From contig CAKZYA010000023.1 in assembly GCA_937883755.1 (NCBI GenBank), positions 116,084-180,083 on the forward strand: 64,000 nt of DNA. The letters run 5' to 3'. The notes beneath the pieces are model-generated. The model saw nothing but the letters and a program-made list of their open reading frames with translations, was not told where the DNA came from and ran no database searches. Shown here one piece after another: positions 45,009-54,157 of this stretch; the stretch's first letter is position 1; each line of letters begins with the position of its first letter. Position numbers and translations under genes: made by a program. The stretch comes from an uncultured Flammeovirgaceae bacterium. GTDB lineage: Bacteria; Bacteroidota; Bacteroidia; Cytophagales; Cyclobacteriaceae.

Positions 45009-45617
45009 ATGGGTCGGAAAAGCCTTAAAGAAGACCGCCAAAAAGAAATTATCGAAGCTTTCTATAAGGTGGCGCAGCAGGAAGGGGTAGAGAATACCTC
45101 TTTTGCCAAAATTGCCAAAGAACTTGATATTACCCCCAGTTTGCTGGTTCACTACTTCAATACTAAAGAGGAGTTGCTATTAGGGCTGATCGATTTTATC
45201 GTTGAGCGCTACCAGCATATTTACCAGCTAAAAGCTCGTAAGCAGGTTACAGCACCAGATCACTTGCTAGCAATTCTGGATAATATCTTTTCCCGCAAAT
45301 GGAATAGCCTAGTTGACGATGGGGTTTTTTACAGTTGCTTTGCTGTTGTTTTTCGGGATACCCGCGTGCGGTCGCGATTTAAAGAAATGACACTGCTGTT
45401 GCGACGATGGCTAGCTGATGCTATTCAGGACTGTGTAGATGAGCAGGAGCTGGAAGTCGAAAATGCTAATCAGGTGGCTGATTTAATCTTTGTCATCTCC
45501 GACGGGGCGTACTATTTTCTTAGTATGATTGATGATCCTATTGAGCATAAGGAAAGATTAGCGACCTACCATCAGCAAGCTCTACGGTTACTTAATTTGC
45601 AAGGTATTGAAACCTGA
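45009..45617 (+). CDS. TetR-family transcriptional regulator
   Basis: 202 residues. N-terminal helix-turn-helix: DRQKEIIEAFYKVAQQEGVE, NTSFAKIAKELDITPSLLVH, YFNTKEELLLGLIDFIVERY. The C-terminal ligand domain resembles the BetI-type (DGVFYSCFAVVFRDTRVRSR, FVISDGAYYFLSMIDDPIEH). Divergent from the SusC gene at 44872; the 136-bp spacer probably contains shared operators, e.g. around the AT-rich 44925-44975. TetR control of a SusCD pair is uncommon. Confidence 0.9.
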   Translation: MGRKSLKEDRQKEIIEAFYKVAQQEGVENTSFAKIAKELDITPSLLVHYFNTKEELLLGLIDFIVERYQHIYQLKARKQVTAPDHLLAILDNIFSRKWNSLVDDGVFYSCFAVVFRDTRVRSRFKEMTLLLRRWLADAIQDCVDEQELEVENANQVADLIFVISDGAYYFLSMIDDPIEHKERLATYHQQALRLLNLQGIET

Positions 45618-45833
45618 TTTGAACGTACTCATCAAGAAATAATATTTTTGAGATGACTATTTCTGATAGTATAGAATTTGTATTCATAGTAACACTTCAG
45701 GTAGAACTACCTCATATATGATAGAGTGAGTTTACTCTTGCATGCCAACATTCTTAACAGAAAAGTAACTTTAAAGAGTCATCACTTTCCGCAGTTTTTC
45801 TTTTCTTAGAGACTACGATAGATTGGTAATTTG

Positions 45834-46427
45834 ATGCGGGATACGACAACAGATGAAGCACTGCTGGAACTCATTGCCAGCCATGACGAGAAAGCACTGG
45901 AAGCGTTACATCGGCGGTACTACAAACGGCTTTGTGACTTTGCGTATCATATTTTAAATAGCCTTCCTATCACTGAGGAAGTAGTGTCTGATGTATTCTT
46001 ACAACTCTGGCTCAAGCGATCGGATATTACCATTCGCACCAAGGTCAAATCATACCTTTTCTCTGCGGTTCGTAATCAAGCACTCAACACGCTAAAAAAA
46101 GAAGACCAGCCGTGGGAGGATATTGAAACTGCCCACTTACCACCAACCACCCAGGCTCCTTCTACTATTAACGATTTAGAATATCGAGAGTTTGAACAAG
46201 AAGTAGATACACTGCTCCGCACCCTACCTGAACAACGGCAACTAATCTTTCGGCTCAATCGCTTTGAGGGGCTTCGATACAAAGAAATCGCCCAGATTCT
46301 TGGAATCTCTTCTAACACGGTACAAAACCAGATGGTAGCTGCTGTAAAACACCTCGTGAGTCACTACCCCAACCTGGTGGCTCGCTGGGAATCATCCCTT
46401 TCTCTTTTGCTACTATTGCTTTCGTAG
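45834..46427 (+). CDS. ECF RNA polymerase sigma factor (Bacteroidota FecI-like)
   Basis: Start taken at the ATG 45834 (MRDTTTDEALLELIASHDEK) directly after an in-frame TTG. 197 residues: region 2 HRRYYKRLCDFAYHILNSLP, TEEVVSDVFLQLWLKRSDIT and VKSYLFSAVRNQALNTLKKE; region 4 LPEQRQLIFRLNRFEGLRYK, EIAQILGISSNTVQNQMVAA. A hydrophobic Leu-rich tail ends the protein (SLSLLLLLLS). Followed 82 bp later by a FecR-type anti-sigma gene and then an STN-domain SusC: the classical surface-signalling trio. Confidence 0.93.
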   Translation: MRDTTTDEALLELIASHDEKALEALHRRYYKRLCDFAYHILNSLPITEEVVSDVFLQLWLKRSDITIRTKVKSYLFSAVRNQALNTLKKEDQPWEDIETAHLPPTTQAPSTINDLEYREFEQEVDTLLRTLPEQRQLIFRLNRFEGLRYKEIAQILGISSNTVQNQMVAAVKHLVSHYPNLVARWESSLSLLLLLLS

Positions 46428-46509
46428 GCACCAACCATTACTTAACAATTTCTTAACATAGGCCAATAGTAGATTCAGGTTGGCAGATCTGTCATAGGTA
46501 CAGAATACC

Positions 46510-47541
46510 ATGAAAGACCAAGAATTTTTAACATTAGTTACTCGATACCTGTCGGGCGAAGCCTTACCTCACGAAGTTGAACAATTGAACGAGGTTCTTC
46601 AGAAAAAAGAAAATAGAAAGCAATTCAATTTTATTAAAGGTCAGTGGGATAACGCGAAGGAGGTTGGCAATTCCACTAAATTTTCTCACGATAAAGGCTA
46701 CCAAATACTTATTGAAAAGATTAAGCAACACGAACCCAGCTTTACCTCCGCCCCGCAGCGTGAGCGCAAAACCCTCCCAATGTACCGAAAGCTATCTCGG
46801 GTAGCAGCGGCTACTCTACTGCTTGGTACCATTACATACTTCGTATACTCCACCGTGAAGAAAATGCCCGATGAACCTACTTTTACTATACAGGAAAAAG
46901 TAACCCAACCGGGGCAAAAGGCCAATTTCACCCTAGCTGATAATTCGGAGATTACCGTAAACGGAGAAAGTAGCTTAACGTTCAAGGAGCCGTTTCAAGA
47001 CAATCTGCGGGAATTTAGCTTAGAGGGCGAAGCCTACTTTGCTGTAGCTCGCAACCCGAATGCACCCTTCGTAGTAAACTTCAAAGATTTACAAGTGGAA
47101 GTGCTCGGAACTGAGTTCAACGTAGAAGCCCTTCCTTCGGAAAACACCTCTTATATTTCACTGGTGGAAGGGAGTATTAAAGTGCTGAACGGAAAAGGAA
47201 AAGTGATTAAAATACTGAAATCTGGTGAACAGCTCGTGTACCATCACCAGACTCAAGAACTTACAGTTCAGGTATTTGACTTACTGAAAACCGTAGGGTG
47301 GAAGGATAATACGCTAATCTTCAATAATGAGAAGCTAGCCAATGTACTGCCCGCACTAAGAAGACAGTACGGGGCTGATTTTCACGTAAGCGATTCTGCG
47401 GTACTCAACTGTATCATCAAAGCCGATTTTCAGGACGAGACTTTATACAGCGTGCTAGAAGCACTAAAGTTTGCCGGTGACTTTGAGTATGAGATTAAAG
47501 AAGAAAACAAAATCACCTTATTTGGGAAAGGGTGCCCTTAA
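46510..47541 (+). CDS. FecR-domain anti-sigma factor
   Basis: 343 residues. The cytoplasmic N-terminus (1-94) binds the sigma factor; one membrane helix lies about 95-116 (LSRVAAATLLLGTITYFVYS). The periplasmic FecR domain about 128-230 shows KANFTLADNSEITVNGESSL, FSLEGEAYFAVARNPNAPFV and VEVLGTEFNVEALPSENTSY. The C-terminal DUF4974-type STN-like fold (about 270-340) reads FNNEKLANVLPALRRQYGAD, DETLYSVLEALKFAGDFEYE. It should receive the signal from the STN domain of the SusC protein encoded next. Confidence 0.93.
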   Translation: MKDQEFLTLVTRYLSGEALPHEVEQLNEVLQKKENRKQFNFIKGQWDNAKEVGNSTKFSHDKGYQILIEKIKQHEPSFTSAPQRERKTLPMYRKLSRVAAATLLLGTITYFVYSTVKKMPDEPTFTIQEKVTQPGQKANFTLADNSEITVNGESSLTFKEPFQDNLREFSLEGEAYFAVARNPNAPFVVNFKDLQVEVLGTEFNVEALPSENTSYISLVEGSIKVLNGKGKVIKILKSGEQLVYHHQTQELTVQVFDLLKTVGWKDNTLIFNNEKLANVLPALRRQYGADFHVSDSAVLNCIIKADFQDETLYSVLEALKFAGDFEYEIKEENKITLFGKGCP

Positions 47542-47620
47542 ATCAACCCACTCATTAATCATTACTCATCAATCATCAAAGTCGCCTATGTAAAACCGAA
47601 GAACCCTACTAACAAAAAAA

Positions 47621-47638
47621 GCGCCTCTGCCAAGGCGC
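47621..47638. terminator. Hairpin between FecR and SusC genes
   Basis: GCGCCT (47621-47626) pairs with AGGCGC (47633-47638). Seven A precede it, which gives a T run on the minus strand; on the plus strand a CTTCCTTTG follows. It could attenuate read-through from the sigma/anti-sigma genes into the SusCD operon. Confidence 0.55.
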
Positions 47639-47749
47639 CTTCCTTTGGATCATTGGATACAGAGCATATTAACACCTGCCAGCGTTTCGCCCTGATCGGA
47701 TTTTCCATGTCTTAACGAACCTCTTTTTTTCGCTAAAACACTCTAAACT

Positions 47750-50700
47750 ATGAAATTTATCTTACTTACGATAACGCAAGTGACAAAGTTTTTGCTGTAC
47801 GGCACGCTTGTCCAGTGCCTCTTCTTTACCCTAGCCCTAGCCGACTCTTTTGGTCAGCACCGGGCCTTAGAAACTTTCCGCATCTCGTTGGAAGAAAAAA
47901 ATCTGACGCTGGGAGAAGTATTTGACCGACTGGAGCGGGAGACATACTTCAATTTTACCTATGTACGTTCTAAAGTACCACTCGAGGAAAAGGTAACGAC
48001 TACCTTGAGTGGTGACCTTAAATCAGTGCTACAAAACTTGGCGAATGCCCATCGCCTTCACGTGAAGCGAATTAACGACCTAATCGTCGTGAAGAAAGTA
48101 GCAAAAAAAAGAAAAGTGGAAGAGTTCATCATTCAGAACGAAAAGAAAGTATCAGGAAAGGTTACCGATACCGAATCTGGTGAACCGATTATAGGGGCTA
48201 CTATTCTGGTCAAGGGAACTACCATCGGTACCATTTCAGACATTAACGGAGAATACAGCTTATCAGCCCCCGACGATGCCGAGACACTTACAATCTCATT
48301 TGTGGGCTACGAAACACAGGAAATAACTATCGGTAACCAATCTATTATTGATGTTGCTCTTAGCGTAGATTCAGAACTTCTTTCAGAAGTATTAGTAATT
48401 GGTTACGGCTCTCAGTCTAAGGCTAAAATAAATGGTGCAGTGGCGGGGGTAGAATCCGAAGCCCTACAAAAGTATTCGTCACCCAACGTAGACCAGCAAT
48501 TGGCCGGACGGCTAGCCGGAGTACAAATCAATGAAGTGGGTGGTCAACCCGGTTACGACGCTCAGGTAGTTATCCGGGGAGTGGGAACCCTCACCGCCGG
48601 AAGCTATCCGCTGGTAGTCGTTGATGGGGTACCGCTTTCCGAAGGGTCTACCTTGAGTTCTATCAACCCAAATGATATTGAAAAGATTGATGTACTGAAA
48701 GACGCAGCTTCAGCCGCCATCTACGGTTCACGTGCCAGTAATGGTGTTTTACTGGTTACGACCAAGAAAGGTAGCAGTGACAAACCGAAGATTACCATTG
48801 ATGCTTTCACCGGATTGCAGACGCGGGCTGATAACGTGGAGTACGTAGATGCCTACGATGCTGCCCAGTACTTCACTGAAGCCCGCGATTGGGGCTATGT
48901 TTCTAGAGATCCGGCCAACCGCAGCGAAAACGATGATCGAGAAACCCGACTAGCGAATGGAGCTAGCCGCCGTGAGCTTCTTTTGCACTACCTTGATCCG
49001 TACCTAGAGGGCCAACCCGGTTTAACCAATACTGATTGGCTAGATGAAGTTTTCAGCACCGCCCCTATGACCAGTATTACCACCTCAGTTTCAGGTGCGG
49101 GAGAGAAGTCTGATTACTATGTTTCGGGCGGTTACTTTAACCAGGATGGTATTGCAGTAGGAACTAGCTTTGAACGGTACACAGCGGCCATCCGGGTTAA
49201 TACTCAGCTTAACAAATTTCTGAATTTTGGAATTAACCTAAATCCATCGTACTCCAAGCAGCGCGATACTGACTCGGGCGATTGGCGAAGCGACCCGGTA
49301 GCCGTAAGCTATACCAGCTATCCGTTTTTTAGCCCGTACCTACCCGATGGCTCGCTCAATATTAGTGAGCAGATCCGAGAGAATACCCCCGAAGATGGCT
49401 CTTTGCAGGAAAATGCGTTGGGATATGCCAATCTAATCAAAGATGATAAAAACCGCTTTCGCACCTTTGGTAGTACGTTTCTAACCGTAAAGCCATTGGA
49501 AGGCTTAGAGCTCAAGTTTCTTGTTGGCGGAGATTACCGTAATTACTTCTACGATTTCTACGATCCGTCTTTTCTAGGACAATACCGGGCTTCAGCTCCC
49601 GACCAAGCCGAAGCCGTAGAAACTAACATTCGGATTACAAATATCCTGTCTGAAAACACTCTGACCTACTACAAAGATATTGGCGATCATGAATTTGATG
49701 TATTGGCCGGGTACAGCTTTCAGAAAGAGCAAGGCAGTGATACCCAAATTACCGGAACCGATATTCCCGATGATAATATCACGAATATTTCTGGAGCCAG
49801 TTCTTACAATATAGATGCCGACCGCTACACCTGGACACTGCTGTCGTACTTTGGTCGATTGCAATACTTCTATAAATCACGCTATCAGCTATCACTAGCT
49901 CTGCGACGAGACGGTTCTTCTCGTTTTGGGGATGAAACCAAATGGGGAGTGTTTCCTTCGGTATCCGCCGGATGGATTCTTTCGGACGAGCCTTTCTTCC
50001 CTCAGTCTAACCTGATCAATTTTGCTAAAATCCGAGCTTCCTGGGGACAAACGGGTAACAACCAGATCGGCTCCTACGGCTCCCAAGCACTGGTCACTTC
50101 GTCAGACTATGTGTTCGGGGGAGCTTTGGCTCCCGGTTTTGCGGCAACCACTTCACCCAACAGTGCCCTTTCTTGGGAAACCAATACCTCAGTTAATATT
50201 GGAGTTGATTTAACTTTCTTTGAAAACTTTTCTTTCTCAGCGAACTACTATACGACCAATACAGACGGCCTACTTTTAGAAGTTCCTGTACCAGAACAAT
50301 CTGGCTATAGCTTTTCGCTGCAAAACATTGGTGAGGTACAAAACTCAGGTATTGAATTAGAGTTGGGAGCTAGTGGTCTGCAACTGGGGCCAGTGCAGTG
50401 GTCAGCTTCGGCGAATTTTACCTCTAATCAAAACGAGGTACTTGCCTTAGGCGAAGGTCAGGAAGAAATTAAATGGAGCACCAATGGTGGAGCTTGGGTT
50501 ACCCGTATTGGCGGTCCGATTGCGGAAATTTTCTCCTGCGATGTGATCGGTGTATACCGAACCGAGCAAGAAATAGAAGACACTCCTCATCTGGAAGGCA
50601 CCTTAACTGGTGACTATATCGTAGCCGATATAAATAATGATGGGGTCATTGATGAAGCCGATCAAGTGTCGCAAGGAACTTATGCGCCCAATTTCTTCTA

Positions 50701-51214
50701 CGGTTTCAGCAGTGAGTTCCGCTACCGTAATTTTGACCTGAGCTTTGCTTTCAATGGTATCGGGGGGCGTACCCTGTACAACTGGGATCAGGGCATTATT
50801 ACCGAGACTGGCGAGGGCTTCGGAATGCCGACCCAACGCTACTTCGACAATCGCTATCACCCGGTAAATAATCCTGACGGGTACTTTGCCCAGCCGAACA
50901 TGGGTAATTTCTCGTCGGCCCGTCGGAACACTCGTGCTGCCGATATTTACATGCAAGATGCCGACTACTTACGGTTGCGTTCGTTGCAGCTCGGTTACAC
51001 CTTTACTCCCGAACTAATCTCTCGGTTTGGTTTAGAGAATCTAAGGCTGTACGTCACGGCGAACAACTTATTCACGATTACCGAATACGAAGGCTTTAAC
51101 CCGGATGCTTCTACCACCGACCGAGATGAAATGGCTCTTCGGGCGGGATATGCGCGGGATAACTTCCCTATTGCCAAAACTTTTCTTATTGGTGCTAACA
51201 TCACTTTAAAGTAA
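47750..51214 (+). CDS. SusC-type TonB-dependent transducer with N-terminal STN domain
   Basis: 1154 residues. After a long signal segment (FLLYGTLVQCLFFTLALADS) comes the STN secretin/TonB domain, about 45-115 (NLTLGEVFDRLERETYFNFT, VLQNLANAHRLHVKRINDLI), which contacts FecR. Then the beta-sandwich KVSGKVTDTESGEPIIGATI, plug LLSEVLVIGYGSQSKAKING, VIRGVGTLTAGSYPLVVVDG, VLKDAASAAIYGSRASNGVL and the barrel. Substrate arrival is thus coupled to sigma-factor release. SusD and GDPD genes follow at 6 and 4 bp, so the transported ligand is probably a phosphodiester or its product. Confidence 0.95.
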   Translation: MKFILLTITQVTKFLLYGTLVQCLFFTLALADSFGQHRALETFRISLEEKNLTLGEVFDRLERETYFNFTYVRSKVPLEEKVTTTLSGDLKSVLQNLANAHRLHVKRINDLIVVKKVAKKRKVEEFIIQNEKKVSGKVTDTESGEPIIGATILVKGTTIGTISDINGEYSLSAPDDAETLTISFVGYETQEITIGNQSIIDVALSVDSELLSEVLVIGYGSQSKAKINGAVAGVESEALQKYSSPNVDQQLAGRLAGVQINEVGGQPGYDAQVVIRGVGTLTAGSYPLVVVDGVPLSEGSTLSSINPNDIEKIDVLKDAASAAIYGSRASNGVLLVTTKKGSSDKPKITIDAFTGLQTRADNVEYVDAYDAAQYFTEARDWGYVSRDPANRSENDDRETRLANGASRRELLLHYLDPYLEGQPGLTNTDWLDEVFSTAPMTSITTSVSGAGEKSDYYVSGGYFNQDGIAVGTSFERYTAAIRVNTQLNKFLNFGINLNPSYSKQRDTDSGDWRSDPVAVSYTSYPFFSPYLPDGSLNISEQIRENTPEDGSLQENALGYANLIKDDKNRFRTFGSTFLTVKPLEGLELKFLVGGDYRNYFYDFYDPSFLGQYRASAPDQAEAVETNIRITNILSENTLTYYKDIGDHEFDVLAGYSFQKEQGSDTQITGTDIPDDNITNISGASSYNIDADRYTWTLLSYFGRLQYFYKSRYQLSLALRRDGSSRFGDETKWGVFPSVSAGWILSDEPFFPQSNLINFAKIRASWGQTGNNQIGSYGSQALVTSSDYVFGGALAPGFAATTSPNSALSWETNTSVNIGVDLTFFENFSFSANYYTTNTDGLLLEVPVPEQSGYSFSLQNIGEVQNSGIELELGASGLQLGPVQWSASANFTSNQNEVLALGEGQEEIKWSTNGGAWVTRIGGPIAEIFSCDVIGVYRTEQEIEDTPHLEGTLTGDYIVADINNDGVIDEADQVSQGTYAPNFFYGFSSEFRYRNFDLSFAFNGIGGRTLYNWDQGIITETGEGFGMPTQRYFDNRYHPVNNPDGYFAQPNMGNFSSARRNTRAADIYMQDADYLRLRSLQLGYTFTPELISRFGLENLRLYVTANNLFTITEYEGFNPDASTTDRDEMALRAGYARDNFPIAKTFLIGANITLK

Positions 51215-51220
51215 CAAATC

Positions 51221-52627
51221 ATGAAAAAGATACTCATTTATATCACTCTTGCTATCTCAGTTGTAGGTTTCACTGCCTGCGAAGACGAATTGTTCCAGTC
51301 GCCCATTACCGACAAGTCAGCGGATAACTTTTTTCAAACCGAAGTAGAAATTGAGTCGGCAGTTAATGGGGTGTACGCTACCCTTCAGAGTTTCAATCTA
51401 TACGGAGTATACATCCCAATTATTGGTGAAATTCCTTCGGATAACACCTTTGATGAAGTTCCAGCCAACGACGGTGGACGTTACGGACAACTGGATGAAT
51501 TCACAACGGTTACCGAAAATCCGGTGATCACCAACTTGTGGCGAGATTCTTACCGAGGTATCCAACGAGCGAACACTGTACTGAACCGAATTGATGAAAT
51601 TGATTTTGAGGAAGAAAGTGTTAAGAACTCCCGCGGAGGTGAGATGAAGTTTATCCGAGCGTTGCTCTACTTCAATCTGGTGCGGCTCTACGGAGATGTT
51701 CCTTTGGTCATTGAAGAAACGAGCAACCCTAACGATTTCTTCGGACAGGAACGAACTCCAACGACTGATGTATACACTCGTATTATTACCGATTTGGACG
51801 AAGCTATCACTGTACTTCCTGAAAACCAATCTGAGGCCGGGCGAGTAACTCAAATAGCTGCTCAATCACTATTGGGTAAGGTGCATCTGACGCTAGGTAA
51901 TTATGGCGAAGCTACCAATCACTTGAGTGCGGTGAAAGCTTCCGGAAAACACACTTTGGTTGCTAATCCTGCGGATATTTTTACACTGGAAAACGAAAAT
52001 AATGAAGAAATTATTTTTGCTGTTCAGTTTGAGAGCGGATTAAACGGAAATAGCGAAGGAAGCGATTTATTTCAACAAACTGCTCCCTCAGGTACTGTAA
52101 ATGGTGCAAAGGGGCACAGCTTACCCACTGTGAGCTTATACAATCTGTTTGATCAAAGTGATTTACGATTTGACGCTTTTTTAGGGACTACGGATGAAGG
52201 TATTCCATTTAGTAAGAAGTATAAAGAACCTACTACCGATCCTCGAGATGGTGGTAGCAACTTTATTGTACTCCGTTATGCCGATGTGTTGCTTATGTTG
52301 GCCGAAGCCCAGAATGAAACCGGAAATACCCAAGCTGCCTTAGAAAATCTGAATACTGTCCGTAACCGGGCTGGTTTACCCAACGCCGTAGCCAATAATC
52401 AAACTGATATTCGGGAGGCTATCGCTCTCGAGCGGCGGTTTGAGCTAATCTCCGAAGGTCACCGTTGGTTTGATTTGCTACGAACTAATCAGGCTATCCC
52501 GGTAATGAACGCCTGGTTTACCGAGCAAGGTCGCAGCACTCGGATTGACGAAAATGACTTACTCATGCCGATTCCGCAGAGCCAGATTGATACCGACCCC
52601 GCTATCACCCAAAACATAGGATACTAG
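51221..52627 (+). CDS. SusD/RagB-family lipoprotein of the GDPD operon
   Basis: 468 residues. Lipoprotein signal MKKILIYITLAISVVGFTAC, with EDELF after the Cys. SusD features: DKSADNFFQTEVEIESAVNG, YATLQSFNLYGVYIPIIGEI, GEMKFIRALLYFNLVRLYGD, VPLVIEET, then VILRYADVLLMLAEAQNETG-like (seen as IVLRYADVLLMLAEAQNE), ALERRFELISEGHRWFDLLR and ending LMPIPQSQIDTDPAITQN. Tight spacing with SusC before (6 bp) and the phosphodiesterase after (4 bp) makes one transcription unit. Confidence 0.94.
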   Translation: MKKILIYITLAISVVGFTACEDELFQSPITDKSADNFFQTEVEIESAVNGVYATLQSFNLYGVYIPIIGEIPSDNTFDEVPANDGGRYGQLDEFTTVTENPVITNLWRDSYRGIQRANTVLNRIDEIDFEEESVKNSRGGEMKFIRALLYFNLVRLYGDVPLVIEETSNPNDFFGQERTPTTDVYTRIITDLDEAITVLPENQSEAGRVTQIAAQSLLGKVHLTLGNYGEATNHLSAVKASGKHTLVANPADIFTLENENNEEIIFAVQFESGLNGNSEGSDLFQQTAPSGTVNGAKGHSLPTVSLYNLFDQSDLRFDAFLGTTDEGIPFSKKYKEPTTDPRDGGSNFIVLRYADVLLMLAEAQNETGNTQAALENLNTVRNRAGLPNAVANNQTDIREAIALERRFELISEGHRWFDLLRTNQAIPVMNAWFTEQGRSTRIDENDLLMPIPQSQIDTDPAITQNIGY

Positions 52628-52631
52628 CGCG

Positions 52632-53585
52632 ATGAATACCTTAAAAACCTACCTAAGCGTCTTTCTGGTCAATTTTGTCGTTTTATCAGCATGGGGGCAG
52701 TCAGTGACTGCCTCCCTCTCTCCTATTTCGGAAGAAGCACCCACACAGGCAGAGGAGGTACTACATCACTTACAGAACCCCTCAGATGATTACGTACTCG
52801 TAGTGTCGCATCGGGGTGACTGGCGGCATGCTCCTGAAAACTCACTGCTGGCTATTCAACGCTGTATTGATCTGGGTGTAGACATCGTAGAGATTGATGT
52901 GCGACTTACCAAAGACGGGCACCTGGTCGCTATGCACGACTTAACGGTAGACCGAACCACTACCGGAAGTGGAAACGTGAGTGATTTAACCTTAGCTGAA
53001 ATTAAGGAGTTACGGTTGAAAAATGCCTGTGGGGTAAAAGGGTCACGACAGCAGGTTCCTACGCTTACCGAAATCATGGATCTGGCGAAGGGAAAGATTA
53101 TGATCAACCTGGACAAAACTGAAGGCGAGACCGTGCGCGAAGCTTACGAAGTACTGGTAGAAACCGGAACTGTTGACCACGCTATTTTTAAGGGCAATGA
53201 TCCAGTAGATGTAATACGAATAAAATACGGAAGCTTAATGGATTCCATTATCTACATGCCCAAAGTTTGGTACGACCTTCCGGATATTCCGCAGTATATT
53301 GCAGACTATAACCAACAGCTATCCCCCATCGCTTATGAGATGATTTTTGACCAGGAATCCTCTCCGGTATTCCAAGCCATTCCGCAGATGAACCGAGATA
53401 AAATTACGGTGTTGGCAATTGCCCTTTGGGATGAATTGTGTGCGGGTCATACCGATGAAATGATGTTGCTAGAGGGCGCTGATGCTTCCTGGGGATGGCT
53501 GATCAATCATGGAGCAAATGCTGTTATGACTGACCGTCCGGAAGCACTGCTTACGTACTTGCGAGAAAAGGGGCTGCATGAGTAA
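52632..53585 (+). CDS. Secreted glycerophosphodiester phosphodiesterase-family protein
   Basis: 317 residues, signal peptide about 1-22 (ending AWGQ). The GDPD TIM barrel starts VVSHRGDWRHAPENSLLAIQ, with the catalytic His-Arg and the Glu of PENS, then VDIVEIDVRLTKDGHLVAMH (Glu/Asp metal ligands and second His) and DLTVDRTTTGSGNVSDLTLA. Later MINLDKTEG and WGWLINHGANAVMTDRPEAL close the barrel. The family hydrolyses glycerophosphodiesters to glycerol-3-phosphate and an alcohol. Being the last gene of a SusCD operon, it probably acts on the ligand captured by that pair. Confidence 0.93.
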   Translation: MNTLKTYLSVFLVNFVVLSAWGQSVTASLSPISEEAPTQAEEVLHHLQNPSDDYVLVVSHRGDWRHAPENSLLAIQRCIDLGVDIVEIDVRLTKDGHLVAMHDLTVDRTTTGSGNVSDLTLAEIKELRLKNACGVKGSRQQVPTLTEIMDLAKGKIMINLDKTEGETVREAYEVLVETGTVDHAIFKGNDPVDVIRIKYGSLMDSIIYMPKVWYDLPDIPQYIADYNQQLSPIAYEMIFDQESSPVFQAIPQMNRDKITVLAIALWDELCAGHTDEMMLLEGADASWGWLINHGANAVMTDRPEALLTYLREKGLHE

Positions 53586-53815
53586 TCCGTTTATTTGCCC
53601 TACCACATTACTCAAATGCTCCGAGTACAGGTTATGACATAGATGCTGCTGAAATTCTCAAATTGAGCTTTCTTAACAGAAACATAATCATTTCTCAATT
53701 TCTATTCAGATCAGTCAGCAAGCCTTATTCTGTAGCTTTCCCTGCGTTATTTTTGTCAGACTATTTTTTCAGTGATAGAAGGTAGATTGGTAACTATTGA
53801 TTGAACCTAAGTTTG

Positions 53816-54105
53816 AAATTCATTGGAGGACTAGTGCTGTTTATATATTCCTACGTACCGGTATTTTTCATCTACTATTCAATGTGGTCACGATTGTTAT
53901 TGGAATGAGCCTAGTAGAACAGATTGTCGAGCTGACACAATGAGTTTCAGGCAAAGCTGATATGGAACGTCAAATTGCCAACGCCCACATATTCTTCACT
54001 GTATCTGGCGTAATGCTTTTAATCGGCTTTACAAGTACTGCTGTTTGTTTTTTAAAGTCGCTCATTCCCGAATGGCGAGCGGAAGAAAAGCGCATATTGT
54101 CATAA
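53816..54105 (+). pseudogene. Remnant of a Na+/phosphate cotransporter (PF02690-type)
   Basis: Three pieces of one membrane protein remain: KFIGGLVLFIYSY (frame of 53816), FNVVTIVIGMSLVEQIVELT in another frame from 53878 ending at a TGA (53941), then in the same frame RQIANAHIFFTVSGVMLLIG, FKSLIPEWRAEEKR-like tail (FLKSLIPEW) and a stop at 54105. 'GGLGLFLFG', 'HLLFNVVT' and 'RQIANAHTLFNVxGVLLFIPF' are hallmarks of Na+/Pi symporters. The order is kept but most of the protein has been deleted, so the gene is dead. It lies directly behind the GDPD operon. Confidence 0.72.
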
Positions 54106-54157
54106 AGTTAATAGCTACTTGCTTGACAAAATGACGTATGGAATCAGTCATTGGAAA

